Origin: Brachypterus glaber
Taxonomy: Eukaryota; Arthropoda; Insecta; Coleoptera; Kateretidae
Direction: 5' to 3'
Assembly: GCA_958510825.1 (NCBI GenBank)
Contig: OY294047.1
Coordinates: 49,273,365 to 49,337,364, forward strand
Length of the DNA stretch: 64,000 nt
Part shown: positions 52,174 to 55,029 of the stretch, one piece after another
How positions within the stretch are numbered: the stretch's first letter is position 1
Layout: the number at the start of each line of letters is the position of its first letter
Translations under genes and position numbers: made by a program
Notes under the pieces: generated by a model
Database searches by the model: none
What the model saw: only the letters and a program-made list of their open reading frames with translations
Told to the model about the DNA's origin: nothing

Positions 52174-54299
52174 GAGTTCACTGATTTTATTGGTTACCAA
52201 GGTAAACAAGCCTTGACAACGGTAGATAATATGAGTGTTAGCACTTAATTAGGTAGTAAAAAAATATTATTATTTTTTTTTCAATTCGGGGTCTTCAAAC
52301 TGCAATATAGTAAATGCAAAAAAAGGAATTTTTAACTGGTCCATCATTTATTTAAAATATTAAAATTAATGTTTACTTTTGTTTACATTTCGGCTGCAAT
52401 TTTAACGAATATTCAACAAAGATATGGACAAATAAAATTTTAAATAATAACACTCGTTTACAAATTTATAGGTTTTGGGCTACTGGATTTAAATCTGGGT
52501 TGTTTTTAGTGTATTGATAATTTTTTTTTTTCATTTATTTTAGTTTTTTTACTGATAAAATTAGGCTCATTAAAATGAAAAAAAAAAAAAAATTACTTAT
52601 AACTAGGATGTAAAATTTTGTTCTAAATATGATTTTATAACTATTGTTTTAACTATCTATAAAAACTGCAAATGGGGAATTTTATAAAAGGATATGGACA
52701 AATAAAATTTTAAATAATAATATAGTTTAAAAGTTTATAGGTTTTGGGCTACTGGATTTAAATCTGGGTTGTTTTTAGTGTATTGATTTTTTTTTTCATT
52801 TATTTTAGTTTTTTTAAGGATACAATTAGGCTCATTAAAATAAAAAAAATTACTTATAACTCGGATGCAAAATTTTATTCTAAATATGATTTTATAACTA
52901 TTGTTATCTATAAAAAATACAAATGAGGAGTTATTATTTTTTTTGAAAATTTGGATTTAATATGTCAAATTACTCAAACAAATATAAAATTTAAGGGAGC
53001 CTGGGCTTACGGAGTGCTAACAAAAAATATTTTGCAAACCAGTGTTATTTGCCATATCCATAAATTATATTTTTTCCGCTTCCATAATGTTTATTTAATT
53101 TTATTCCAATATGAAAATTAATTTTGAAAATTTGAATATTGGAATGTTATTTTAAAAACGCTTTTTAATATAAAAATATATCAGTTGGTAATAAATTATA
53201 GTAAAAATATTTAATAAATATATTTCTAGCATATAAAATTTATTTATTAATTAAAAAATAATAATTTTAGTAAAAAAAATCAAAAATATAATAAATATCT
53301 AAATATTTTGGTTAGAGCGTTAGAGATACTAATAATAATCTCACATGTTTTAAACTAACCAGCACAAAATAAACTTAAATTTCTTTTGCTTTATTTCTGT
53401 GGAACCTTACTATTTATTCATTTTTATCCATATGACATTAATACTTTTTTGTACAAATTTTAATAAGTTTTAGTTTAGTTTAGTTTATTTATTTGTAGTT
53501 ATTACAGAGCCGTGGAGAGCCCCAATTAAGCTCTAGGCTTGTGGTAGGGGTTCTCCACTAATTTTGATAACAATAAAAAGACAAAATGGAATTTGGACAG
53601 TCTTCACAGTAAATTTTGAGAAATCATCAAACTCTTTGGTGTTTTCCGAGGTGTTTTCTTACAATTCCTTATTCTGTAGATTGGGATCAAATCATTCTTG
53701 TAATGTTTCTTAAATTACTAAAAATTTAGATTTTATACCAAAAGATATAAATTATAATTGGAAATTAAATAAAAGCATTGGTTTACTGCCTCATTTCTAG
53801 TTTTTTTTTTCGAGTCATACTGTATAAAGTTAATAAAATCACATTTTCTGGAGTCTTATCACACATTTTTCGTATTAATTTTCCAGCGAAACAATGTCAG
53901 TGCAGACCTTCCACTACGTCCAGCAACAAAGTGAAAATTATTTTGATCTAATCTCAACGGACAAGAAGAAATTACAGTTGTGGTCCCGTCGTCTGCACAT
54001 TGCTCTGCTGGCCTACCGCGAACTATTCCTGACCCTAAACGCCATGGACAAATCTCCTGATGGAACGGTCCGGGATTCTGCGAAGGTTATAAAAAGCAAC
54101 ATATTTTATGTGATAGAATACAGGGAATTTGTCCTCACACTGCTTGTGACCTACGACGAACTAAAAATGTCCGATTTGTACTTGAGAGATTTGCTGGAAA
54201 CTCAACATATTTTCTTAAAAATGTTGGAAGCTTTTTGCAAAAACGATGGAGGGATTGTGGTCCAGAAAAAGGCGAAAAAGAAGCAAAAGAAAAGAAAGG
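9935..54299 (+). CDS. timeout: timeout (TIMELESS orthologue), 5' half, exons 1-7
   Basis: Seven exons with GT/AG borders join in frame to 537 residues that follow human TIMELESS almost collinearly: an [16 protein letters not shown] start, [14 protein letters not shown] helix, [53 protein letters not shown] and a basic tail [19 protein letters not shown] pairs with TIPIN at the replisome, stabilises stalled forks and supports checkpoint signalling. In insects timeout is distinct from the circadian paralogue timeless. Vertebrate proteins are about 1200 residues, so roughly half is missing here, beyond 64000. Phases: exon ends 10188, 46084, 49053 and 50184 split codons after base 2; 54299 splits after base 1. 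Introns are 3.5, 22.0, 9.9, 2.8, 0.9, 3.7 and more than 9.7 kb, mostly filled by transposons. Confidence 0.93.
10442..11112. repeat. Two CpG-palindrome hairpin repeats
   Basis: Two related hairpins, 10501-10591 and 10951-11055, carry TTTTTAGCGCACNAGTAC on one side and its complement on the other, around a GCCGCAAGCGGC-like centre. The outer arms (AAAGTTTGCAACGTTTTTTT at 10442 and its complement ending near 11112) are also inverted. A third copy sits at 31602-31700, interrupted by a pogo-like MITE. About 10640-10900 is unrelated moderately GC-rich text. The open frames here are palindrome artefacts. Confidence 0.7.
11115..11345 (-). mobile_element. tRNA-derived SINE, copy 1
   Basis: Read on the minus strand: a tRNA-like head with box A-like TCAGCGGTCTAAGGC and box B-like GAGTTCAAACCTCA, then a body starting GGCGCCGATTGCC, ending near GTACGAGGTTAAAAACAAAC. 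The body matches 56505-56765 closely, but the head differs from that copy. The head resembles a leucine-type tRNA fold but has a poor acceptor stem, so it is a SINE and not a tRNA gene. Confidence 0.7.
11435..12052 (-). repeat. ACCGACTTCC-type dispersed repeat, copy 1
   Basis: Matches 44575-45390 (opposite orientation) and 55030-55675 (same orientation). One end is AACCGACTTCCAAAAAGGAGG (read on minus), followed by TTGATAACC-type text and a region with repeated TCGGATAA. The other end has the GTGCGTTGTGACGTCA motif. This kind of end is common in insect genomes. I cannot assign a class. No coding frame. Confidence 0.6.
12485..13312. repeat. Fold-back element in timeout intron 1
   Basis: Left arm 12485-12635 (GGTAAAAAAATCCAAAA, then GCGTCGATAGTTGAATATT) and right arm 13170-13312 (its complement, ending TTTGGATTTTTTTACC) bracket an AT-rich centre. 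About 145-bp arms, an 830-bp unit. This is a non-autonomous DNA element or fold-back. No target duplication was established. Confidence 0.6.
13664..13844 (+). CDS. timeout: timeout exon 2 (residues 85-145)
   Basis: Acceptor TTTTAG|ATTGCTG, donor GTG|GTAAGT. It encodes [18 protein letters not shown] and continues to a [17 protein letters not shown] helix, aligned with the human LMVNLTQPALL and KEAFASEKAFGVLSETL segments. It ends on a codon boundary, matching phase 0 of exon 3. Confidence 0.95.
14163..14450. repeat. (AT)n tract and fold-back repeat half copy
   Basis: An (AT)n microsatellite at about 14163-14219 is followed by a half copy of the repeat seen at 2283-2937 (C-rich patch, GATATCTCAACTCGTTCAAA, GGTGACTTTTGGACC). 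Diverged and non-coding. Confidence 0.65.
14463..14607. mobile_element. Short MITE with 26-bp inverted ends
   Basis: Ends GGGAACGTTCAAGTATTACG and its complement, about 145 bp, with TAT on both outer sides. It has two G-runs inside. Diverged relatives lie at about 32655-32775 and 46140-46250, recognised by GTTACGTAA plus a G- or C-run. TA-type duplication suggests Tc1/mariner-mobilised origin. Confidence 0.7.
14608..16783. other. Intron 2 stretch without recognisable gene
   Basis: AT-rich intronic DNA. The only clear structure is the perfect 20-bp palindrome ATATCACACTCGTGTGATAT at 15344-15363, preceded by a partly related CGCACTAGTTTGATATT. The open frame at 16530-16736 is low-complexity and not supported. 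Confidence 0.5.
16784..17043 (-). CDS. Cathepsin B-like exon 5: His and Asn, stop
   Basis: Acceptor TTTGCAG|GAATTT. It encodes [20 protein letters not shown] and [18 protein letters not shown] with catalytic His and Asn, then [14 protein letters not shown] and a C-terminal extension of about 24 residues (ending FEPKVQMI) before TAA at 16784-16786. A Lys replaces the Gly usually found before the catalytic His. Confidence 0.93.
16784..20865 (-). CDS. Cathepsin B-like cysteine protease, five exons
   Basis: Papain-family (C1A) protease, 337 residues over exons 20865-20702, 20489-20321, 19766-19566, 18526-18307 and 17043-16784, all GT/AG and in frame. It has a signal peptide ([18 protein letters not shown]), a cathepsin B propeptide ([17 protein letters not shown]), and a mature part starting near [12 protein letters not shown]. 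Catalytic set: Gln104, Cys110 (QGQCGSCW), His265 ([11 protein letters not shown]), Asn285 (ANSWG). The CGYGCGGGY and HCNIESEV motifs of cathepsin B are present. The occluding loop is short and lacks the His-His pair that gives cathepsin B its dipeptidyl-carboxypeptidase activity, so endopeptidase action is likely. Probably lysosomal or secreted (gut digestion in many beetles). It lies antisense inside timeout intron 2. No disabling change is seen. Confidence 0.92.
17963..18101. mobile_element. Hairpin MITE in cathepsin intron 4
   Basis: A 139-bp unit with about 48-bp inverted arms: TATACTGCCCTCTACGCTAG and its complement, GGGCAGTATA, at the other end. A few bulges (GTA/A differences) separate the arms. 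It lies inside intron 4 of the cathepsin gene, so it is probably transcribed as a hairpin in that pre-mRNA. Confidence 0.75.
18307..18526 (-). CDS. Cathepsin B-like exon 4: shortened occluding loop
   Basis: Acceptor TTAG|GGTTGC, donor G|GTAAGT, 220 nt. It starts [20 protein letters not shown]. In canonical cathepsin B the segment between PY and the CxxxC has roughly 20 more residues, including two adjacent histidines. Here they are absent. It then continues with [20 protein letters not shown] and [13 protein letters not shown], as in the family. It ends inside a Gly codon. Confidence 0.92.
18663..18755 (-). repeat. Conserved 3' end-like repeat block, copy 2
   Basis: Same block as 553-635 and 42310-42385, again with a T-rich tract on the left. 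It sits in cathepsin intron 3 and is in the same orientation relative to its tail as the other copies. Confidence 0.5.
19255..19515. mobile_element. MITE with about 29-bp inverted ends, copy 1
   Basis: Ends AACGAACTAATAACTCTTCT and its complement AGAAGAGTTATTAGTTCGTT, about 255 bp. A second copy, about 93% similar by eye, is at 62008-62258. It lies in cathepsin intron 3, with its right end about 50 bp from exon 3. No coding capacity. Confidence 0.75.
19566..19766 (-). CDS. Cathepsin B-like exon 3
   Basis: Acceptor TTAG|GCATTT, donor GAG|GTAAGA, 67 codons. It encodes [36 protein letters not shown] and [10 protein letters not shown], all standard cathepsin B landmarks (disulfide cysteines and the substrate-binding glycine cluster). 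Confidence 0.93.
19846..20110. repeat. (AATGAT)n microsatellite, about 44 units
   Basis: About 265 bp of almost perfect hexamer repeat in cathepsin intron 2, with minor variation only at the ends. Because the unit is a multiple of three and lacks stops in most frames, it creates long artificial open frames (Asn-Asp, Ile-Met, Ser-Leu dipeptide runs) on both strands. None is taken as coding. Confidence 0.97.
20321..20489 (-). CDS. Cathepsin B-like exon 2: active-site cysteine
   Basis: Acceptor TTTTTAG|GATAGC, donor TGTTGG|GTAAGA. It encodes the propeptide end, the mature N-terminus [18 protein letters not shown] and the active-site block NQGQCGSCW. The Asn/Gln and catalytic Cys are intact. It ends exactly after the Trp codon. 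Confidence 0.92.
20702..20865 (-). CDS. Cathepsin B-like exon 1: signal and propeptide
   Basis: Starts at the ATG at 20865. It encodes a hydrophobic signal peptide and a propeptide with [20 protein letters not shown], the conserved cathepsin B propeptide segment. Donor AG|GTAATA. The split codon AG+G (Arg) is completed by exon 2. 164 nt. Confidence 0.9.
21051..21397. repeat. Fold-back with hammerhead-like core in both arms
   Basis: Arms 21051-21175 and about 21275-21397 are near-perfect reverse complements (outermost TCTATATAAAATATTTTACT), with a 100-bp spacer. Each arm, read away from the spacer, contains CTGAAGA, a small stem, then GAAA (plus strand 21290-21314; minus strand 21163-21139). 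This matches the conserved hammerhead core CUGANGA-stem-GAAA. It could be a pair of Penelope-type terminal fragments. No ORF. Confidence 0.55.
21398..23425. other. Intron 2 stretch with GTCACC-rich cluster
   Basis: No gene. At about 21910-22350 diverged short units around GTCACCTTTTG followed by C-runs recur at least five times with AT-rich spacers between them. About 22500-22590 matches the fold-back family of 2283-2937. The remainder is AT-rich and unassigned. Confidence 0.45.
23426..23852. mobile_element. TA-flanked MITE, copy 1
   Basis: Begins CACGGAAAGAAATT, ends TTTTTTTTCCGTG, flanked by TA at 23424-23425 and 23853-23854. An almost identical copy is at 41633-42057 in the opposite orientation. 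TA duplication and a short inverted end fit the Tc1/mariner superfamily. 427 bp, no ORF. Several copies of ATTATA-type subrepeats lie inside. Confidence 0.85.
23855..24900. other. Intron 2 stretch, nothing recognised
   Basis: AT-rich. Open frames at 24007-24255 and 24305-24553 show no family motif and are not supported. A short CpG-bearing patch lies at about 23930-23960. Confidence 0.4.
25384..25776 (-). pseudogene. Penelope reverse transcriptase fragment
   Basis: The second half of this frame reads [19 protein letters not shown] and [15 protein letters not shown], the catalytic YVDD and preceding helix of Penelope-type reverse transcriptases. Upstream text is out of frame or mutated and most of the domain is missing. 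On this strand it runs into a GIY-YIG copy (about 25390 to 25000) in a different frame. Not functional. Confidence 0.8.
25792..26175 (+). pseudogene. Penelope GIY-YIG endonuclease domain, plus copy
   Basis: 127 residues with [17 protein letters not shown] and [15 protein letters not shown], the GIY-YIG nuclease motif that follows the reverse transcriptase in Penelope elements, then [13 protein letters not shown] (the CCHH-type region). It is uninterrupted, but the reverse transcriptase that should precede it is absent, so the copy is 5'-truncated and presumably inactive. Confidence 0.82.
26217..26252 (+). ncRNA. Hammerhead-like core at Penelope end
   Basis: CTGAAGA at 26219-26225, then a 6-bp stem GTCTCT/AGAGAC (26227-26232 with 26240-26245), then GAAAC at 26246-26250. 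It fits CUGANGA-stem II-GAAA with one extra U between core and stem. The mirrored copy is at about 24970-24945 on the minus strand. Penelope elements are known to carry hammerhead ribozymes in their terminal repeats. Stems I and III and the cleavage site were not verified. Confidence 0.45.
26466..26605. mobile_element. TTAA-flanked hairpin MITE
   Basis: GGCCTATCCAGAGGCTCGCA at the left, and at the right TGCGAGCCTTTGGATATGCC, its imperfect complement. TTAA lies on both sides (26462-26465 and 26606-26609). Arms are about 54 bp. A TTAA duplication points to piggyBac- or Kolobok-type mobilisation. 140 bp, no ORF; the open frames covering it are artefacts. Confidence 0.75.
26610..28250. other. Intron 2 stretch, mostly unassigned
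   Basis: AT-rich. Contents: a piece near 27640-27840 related to the inverted element at 49101-49953 (CCCCGTTTCGCACG motif), and an alternating purine-pyrimidine tract at 28031-28051. The 124-residue minus open frame at 27053-27427 has no recognised motif and low-complexity F/N/K text, so it is left out. Confidence 0.4.
28255..28375. repeat. GCGATATCGAGG tandem array
   Basis: About nine diverged copies of a 10-16-bp unit built on GCGATATCGAGG, including several EcoRV-type GATATC palindromes. Non-coding; the open frame at 28096-28410 only reflects this repetition. Confidence 0.7.
28780..29005. repeat. Inverted repeat with GGGTCGCTGAAACCGAATC arms
   Basis: Arms about 28795-28850 and 28945-29005 are reverse complements (ATATTTTCGGGGTCGCTGAA on the left), with a 95-bp spacer. 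The same word family (GGGTCGCTGAAATTGAATCTGA) appears as tandem units at 37800-38150. Confidence 0.6.
29492..30075 (+). repeat. ATCGGCAC-ended repeat, copy 1
   Basis: Starts with an ACATCGGCAC...GTGCCGATGT hairpin (about 29498-29532) and ends GTGCCGATGTTTTGACAGGG then CAACGTTTCATCTAG. A (GTCT)n tract lies at 29638-29680. Further copies: 62360-63060 (minus) and 63107-63785 (plus); an end fragment is at about 28665-28690. Around 600-700 bp, non-coding. Confidence 0.7.
30640..31735. repeat. CpG-palindrome repeat copy 3, split by a MITE
   Basis: Left piece 30668-30685 (AATAGTATATTAAAGTA) and right piece 31602-31735 (TACTAGTTTCATAACATAC, then the GCCGCAAGCGGC hairpin). They are contiguous in the copies at 10942-11055. 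The break is exactly a TA dinucleotide where the pogo-like MITE sits. Confidence 0.8.
30686..31601. mobile_element. TA-flanked pogo-like MITE
   Basis: 916 bp, TA on both sides (30684-30685, 31602-31603). Inverted ends GGGGTGACCGGGGCTAATTG and GGGGTGACCGGGGCTAGTTG (read inward). Extra inward copies of GCGACAACTAGCCC lie at about 31197 and 31222, and a GCCCCATCACGGGGC hairpin is near 30885. The architecture matches the element at 3143-4432 (TA, GGGG-start, subterminal repeats) with different sequence. No transposase frame. Confidence 0.85.
31740..33047. other. Intron 2 stretch with repeat pieces
   Basis: AT-rich. About 32040-32160 matches one arm of the hairpin MITE at 43227-43490 (AAACAAGAGAATATGGCTTT). 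About 32655-32775 has the GTTACG/G-run motif of the MITE at 14463-14607. Nothing coding. Confidence 0.45.
33048..33466 (+). repeat. Double-hairpin element, copy 1
   Basis: Contains two consecutive hairpins: 33109-33202 (GTGCTACACTTTCCAGCCAA against its complement, about 38-bp arms) and about 33303-33395 (TACACTTTTCGCCCGGCC against a diverged complement). A second copy is at 55694-56106 in the opposite orientation. No ORF, class unknown. Confidence 0.75.
33520..34030 (-). repeat. Palindrome-ended repeat family, copy D
   Basis: Same family as 48075-48805, in the same orientation, but lacking the outer left palindrome and the right terminus after AAACTGTC. Includes GTTGTAGACTATACTTTTTC and the AT-rich core. 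Confidence 0.75.
34320..34560 (-). repeat. TTTCGGGCTRCTGG repeat, copy 1
   Basis: Pairs with 51305-51560 in the same orientation. Read on the minus strand both contain ACTGAAGA, 13 bases, then CGAAACTGC, again a CUGANGA...GAAA arrangement, though the stem II candidate is weak here. Ends near AATGGTAGCAAGTTGAAAA. Confidence 0.6.
34676..34990. repeat. Fold-back with AGGTGAAACGTTGGCAT ends
   Basis: Arms of about 140 bp: left GCCAACGTTTCACCTAATAT, right ATATTAGGTGAAACGTTGGC, with a perfect CTACAGTGAGAATTCTCCTG inner stem. The right end has CTGAAAAAG-stem-TGAAAC, a degenerate hammerhead-like core lacking G8. The layout resembles the Penelope pair at 24901-26306 without any coding part. Confidence 0.65.
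34991..35846. other. Intron 2 end, no gene seen
   Basis: Pyrimidine-rich and TTA-type simple sequence ((ATT)n at about 35658-35684, CTT-rich at 35060-35090). Nothing recognised before the exon 3 acceptor. Confidence 0.5.
35847..35972 (+). CDS. timeout: timeout exon 3 (residues 146-187)
   Basis: Acceptor TTACAG|GACTAT, donor CAG|GTAGGT, 42 codons, both borders in phase 0. It encodes [20 protein letters not shown] and ends DSVHDQ, matching the NLLIERILLLVRNILHVP...AHDQ segment of human TIMELESS. Confidence 0.95.
36232..37270 (+). mobile_element. 8-bp-TSD MITE, copy 1, carrying an insertion
   Basis: Perfect 23-bp inverted ends starting CAAAGAACTTTTACCTCAAG, and perfect 8-bp target duplication ACAAAAAC (36224-36231 and 37271-37278). 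Without the insertion at 36611-37105 it is about 550 bp. An 8-bp duplication with CA-start ends indicates hAT or P superfamily. No transposase. Confidence 0.9.
36611..37105 (-). mobile_element. Retroposon-like insertion with (TC)n tail
   Basis: Inserted in the MITE: ACCCCTGTCAG occurs at 36600-36610 and 37095-37105 as an 11-bp duplication, and the uninterrupted copy at 38908-39456 shows the empty site. The left border is a (TC)n run to about 36679, so on the minus strand it ends in (GA)n. Contains an inverted pair AGTGCGCAAGT/ACTTGCGCACT and three GAGGCACATCATAAAAG-like direct repeats. A SINE-type origin is plausible, but no box A/B is evident. Confidence 0.7.
37370..38250. repeat. Tandem units around GGGTTTTTGAGGTTGCTGAA
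   Basis: About four diverged units (starting near 37810, 37935, 38000, 38095), each with TATANGGGTTTTTG, a (G/T)TTGCTGAA word and AATCTGATAA, follow a GGTCGGTCGA-rich part at 37615. The minus-strand open frames with a QQPQKP repeat arise from this. It also includes the GGCTGCGCCTCGGCC word at 37430 shared with 59350-59420. Non-coding. Confidence 0.55.
38908..39456 (-). mobile_element. 8-bp-TSD MITE, copy 2
   Basis: 549 bp, inverted relative to copy 1. Ends CAAAGGACTTTTACCTTAAG and CAAAGAACTTTTACCTCAAG (inward). Perfect 8-bp duplication GCTATTTG (38900-38907 and 39457-39464). The two copies together can form a long stem-loop with a 1.6 kb loop. Confidence 0.92.
39841..39975 (+). pseudogene. 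Truncated THAP domain
   Basis: 44 codons from ATG, starting [20 protein letters not shown], then [12 protein letters not shown]2 and C7 are the first zinc ligands (C-x4-C), followed by the HRFP and W signature of THAP domains. The distal Cys-His ligands are absent because the frame runs into the minisatellite and stops at 39973. Not a working DNA-binding domain unless spliced to something not seen here. Confidence 0.8.
39963..40235. repeat. About 57-bp minisatellite in the P-like element
   Basis: Five diverged units with GGGCAGGGACAGCCCCT, AAAAGCTTCTTA and TTTGACTGAGCTGTTTA words. Each unit includes a small AGGGGC/GCCCCT hairpin. It begins inside the THAP frame and truncates it. Confidence 0.8.
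40870..41632. other. Intron 3 stretch, nothing recognised
   Basis: AT-rich. The open frames at 40746-41024 and 41149-41373 lack known motifs and are low-complexity. Confidence 0.45.
41633..42057. mobile_element. TA-flanked MITE, copy 2
   Basis: Reverse complement of 23426-23852 with very few differences. TA at 41631-41632 and 42058-42059. Starts CACGGAAAAAAAAAATTATA. Confidence 0.88.
42310..42385 (-). repeat. Conserved 3' end-like repeat block, copy 3
   Basis: Same block as 553-635 and 18663-18755 (AATGGAATGCGTAGCATTAC), preceded on the left by a T/A-rich tract. Confidence 0.5.
42588..43203 (-). mobile_element. 5'-truncated I/R1-type LINE with (TAC)n tail
   Basis: GC-rich island in AT-rich DNA. 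Read on minus, it opens with [19 protein letters not shown], the end of an RNase H domain (last catalytic Asp in KADELA), continues to a C-terminal zinc-knuckle region, then a 3' UTR and (TAC)n at 42606-42588. RNase H plus a trinucleotide tail suggests the I superfamily. Its left half is missing. Confidence 0.8.
42683..43202 (-). pseudogene. LINE ORF2 C-terminus (RNase H end, zinc motif)
   Basis: About 170 codons open to the truncated 5' edge. After the RNase H end comes [17 protein letters not shown], then [20 protein letters not shown] and C (a C-x2-C-x8-H-x4-C zinc knuckle), ending RFRQGVG and a stop. The frame is undamaged over its length, suggesting a fairly recent insertion. No promoter or start, so not functional. 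Plus-strand frames over the same region are shadows. Confidence 0.82.
43227..43490. repeat. Hairpin MITE
   Basis: Left arm TACACCGCAAAAAAGCATTT through AAGCCATATTCTCTTGTTTC; right arm AATAAGAGAATATGGCTTTG through TTTTTTTCTATGTA. About 85-bp diverged arms. A half copy is at 32040-32160 and a remote relative at about 47840-47880. Confidence 0.6.
43491..44574. other. Intron 3 stretch, nothing recognised
   Basis: AT-rich, no coding signal. Contains short direct words (AATTTACATGTAAATT at about 43980-44010 and similar). Confidence 0.4.
44575..45390 (+). repeat. ACCGACTTCC-type dispersed repeat, copy 2
   Basis: The most complete copy. It starts AACCGACTTCCAAAAAAGGA and ends with the AAATTGGCACCGGCTTATT and GACAGAAGTCGGTTCATTTT region. 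It holds the perfect hairpin CACAACGCACT-AAC-AGTGCGTTGTG at 45150-45174. Also 11435-12052 and 55030-55675. Terminal CCGACTT/AAGTCGG words form a short inverted end. Confidence 0.6.
45825..46084 (+). CDS. timeout: timeout exon 4 (residues 188-274)
   Basis: Acceptor CTTGCAG|GTACTC, donor GCAAG|GTAAGA. It encodes [20 protein letters not shown], a [16 protein letters not shown] helix and a charged linker to KKYSGA. It corresponds to human LLWAIHLSGLDDLLLFL and HVLEIVSLMFRDQ. It ends AG, completed as Arg by exon 5. Confidence 0.95.
46640..46830 (+). pseudogene. Gypsy-type integrase fragment 1
   Basis: About 46650-46740 reads [12 protein letters not shown], then after a frame change [19 protein letters not shown] at about 46757-46815. 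This is the central D(N)G motif of retroviral-type integrases of LTR retrotransposons. It is frameshifted and short. It is cut on the right by the MITE at 46857-47231. Confidence 0.7.
46857..47231. mobile_element. TA-flanked MITE inside integrase fragment
   Basis: CACTCTAAATTTG at the left, CATTTACAGTG at the right, TA on both sides, about 375 bp. Motifs of ATTTACAG type recur inside. Likely Tc1/mariner-mobilised. No ORF supported. Confidence 0.6.
47270..47412 (+). pseudogene. Gypsy-type integrase fragment 2
   Basis: About 47350-47412 reads [19 protein letters not shown], homologous to the same VSDNG motif as fragment 1, so this is a second copy or duplication rather than a simple continuation. 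Stops lie just upstream. Decayed. Confidence 0.55.
48075..48805 (-). repeat. Palindrome-ended repeat family, copy B
   Basis: About 730 bp, inverted relative to copy C. One end carries a CCGCGCGAGCGG / CCGCGAGCGCGG palindrome cluster (48128-48195), the other a GATACGG...CCGTATC palindrome (48704-48728). It ends 54 bp before timeout exon 5. The 83- and 101-residue open frames over it are not conserved between copies and are rejected. Confidence 0.85.
48859..49053 (+). CDS. timeout: timeout exon 5 (residues 274-339)
   Basis: Acceptor TTCCAG|GCACTC, donor TCG|GTAAGT. It opens with [20 protein letters not shown], the most conserved TIMELESS motif (RHSRFGG), then [10 protein letters not shown] and a basic [11 protein letters not shown] linker. 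The split codon at the end gives Arg with exon 6. Confidence 0.96.
49101..49953. repeat. Inverted-repeat element filling intron 5
   Basis: Left arm 49101-49190 (GGTGATTCTACATCAGAAAA, then CCTAAGGGAGCTACGGCCC) and right arm 49860-49953 (GGGCTGTAGCTCTCTTAGGG, ending AACGTAGAATCACC). It occupies almost the whole 948-bp intron. A related piece is at 27640-27840. Non-coding. Confidence 0.7.
50002..50184 (+). CDS. timeout: timeout exon 6 (residues 339-400)
   Basis: Acceptor TTTTCAG|ATTGTT, donor GTGAG|GTGAGC. It encodes [20 protein letters not shown], then [20 protein letters not shown] and KLV. It matches human LFLRDFCSEFLENCYNRLM and HDETYYMWALAFFMAFNR. The split codon AG+C gives Ser with exon 7. 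The internal ATG at 50003 is not a start. Confidence 0.96.
50254..50945 (+). repeat. Palindrome-ended repeat family, copy C
   Basis: Starts TTTTTTCTACGCCTGCTTTA 69 bp after exon 6, ends near CCATACTAGTTATA. It is the near-complete reverse complement of copy B. The left palindrome is GATACGGTATGGATATTCCG and TATC; the right cluster is CCGCTCGCGCGG. Same orientation as copy A. Confidence 0.85.
51305..51560 (-). repeat. TTTCGGGCTRCTGG repeat, copy 2
   Basis: Partner of 34320-34560. Shares AATATTCCATCAG at one end and AATGGTAGCAAGTTGAAAA at the other. See the hammerhead-like finding. Confidence 0.6.
51591..51820. repeat. Hairpin built from ACATCTCTACTCC tandem units
   Basis: Left arm 51591-51669 and right arm 51740-51820 are about 79-bp near-perfect reverse complements, each made of several AACATCYCTACTCCNT units. 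The 70-bp loop contains more direct copies of the same unit. It lies in timeout intron 6, so the pre-mRNA would carry a strong hairpin. Confidence 0.9.
52107..52171. repeat. (AT)n microsatellite
   Basis: About 30 TA units, bracketed by AACGGTCAATAAT on the left and a related GACAACGGTAGATAAT at 52215-52230. Confidence 0.95.
52415..52926 (+). repeat. Tandem duplication of about 260 bp
   Basis: 52430-52680 and 52690-52926 share TATGGACAAATAAAATTTTA, GGTTTTGGGCTACTGGATTT and TTACTTATAACTNGGATG in the same order, differing mainly in poly-A/T lengths. Intron 6, non-coding. Confidence 0.85.
53460..53640 (-). repeat. Truncated LINE 3' end with (TAAAC)n tail
   Basis: Read on minus: a CTCCACGGCTCTGTAATAAC region, AATAAATAAAC, then (TAAAC)3-4 at 53485-53466. 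The AATAAA-plus-pentamer ending is the same design as the LINE at 9257-9281, so this is probably the 3' end of another CR1/Jockey-group copy. No ORF remains. Confidence 0.5.
53887..54299 (+). CDS. timeout: timeout exon 7 (residues 400-537)
   Basis: Acceptor TTTTCCAG|CGAAAC, donor AAAGG|GTAAGT. It encodes [40 protein letters not shown], a [17 protein letters not shown] segment, [16 protein letters not shown] and the nuclear-signal-like [14 protein letters not shown]. All align with human TIMELESS up to its basic KKRRKKKKK stretch. The frame would stay open across the donor for a few codons. The next exon is not in the window. Confidence 0.96.
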
Positions 54300-55029
54300 G
54301 TAAGTGCATTTTAAAACAACTACTTATTTAGTTTGCAAAAAAAAGCGGATTTAGAGTTAGAACCCGGACAACAAGCTTTATAAGGATATACTACTAGTAA
54401 TAACTAGTAATTAACTTACTTGTCAGCTAATTCGATACACATTATCGGATTGGTATGGTGAGCTGTAGATATCTGGGGGCTTTAGCCTAGAGGAATTAGT
54501 GACCCCAGTCACCTTGAAGAACATTCCCACTGGGAAGTTCCCAGTGTCCTCAAGTTGTTGAAAATGGATTTATGTGGGAGCGTGTGTTGATTTTTTCGTT
54601 ATTTTTTTGGTATCTCTTTGCGTTTTCAAGATATGAGCAAAAAGGTTTGTGTGTTTCTTTTTTTTTAATTTCGCGGTTAATTTAAAGTTTGCACATGCGC
54701 ATTCCGTAGAACGCTGCTAGATCTTCATGACATGATCTCGTAATGACTTCACAATGAGGAGTCATCTGTATGCGTTTATGAACTCATTAAATGATGTCAT
54801 AATGACTTCCACGTGAAATAGTAAATGTTGTCCGGGAAGTTACAATAGTTTTTCTATGATTCTAAATTAAGGCTTAATCTTTAATATTCTTTAATCTTTC
54901 ACGTTACGTTTTTTTGCTATTTATATCATTCATGTTGCAAAAATGAAAGATTTAAATTATAACATTGCGTTCCGTTGTGTGCGAATAACTTTTCTGGTAT
55001 TCCGAGAGCTTTTCATGGCCCTCAACGCG
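54300..55029. other. Start of intron 7, nothing recognised
   Basis: No exon-like segment with TIMELESS similarity. About 54700-54830 has three diverged CATGATCTCGTAATGACTTC-like units. Confidence 0.45.

Noticed and set aside
9935..54299. Identification as the circadian gene timeless (tim1)
   Set aside because: Collinear similarity to vertebrate TIMELESS, including the RHSRFGG region and the basic tail after exon 7, fits timeout; circadian timeless is more diverged.
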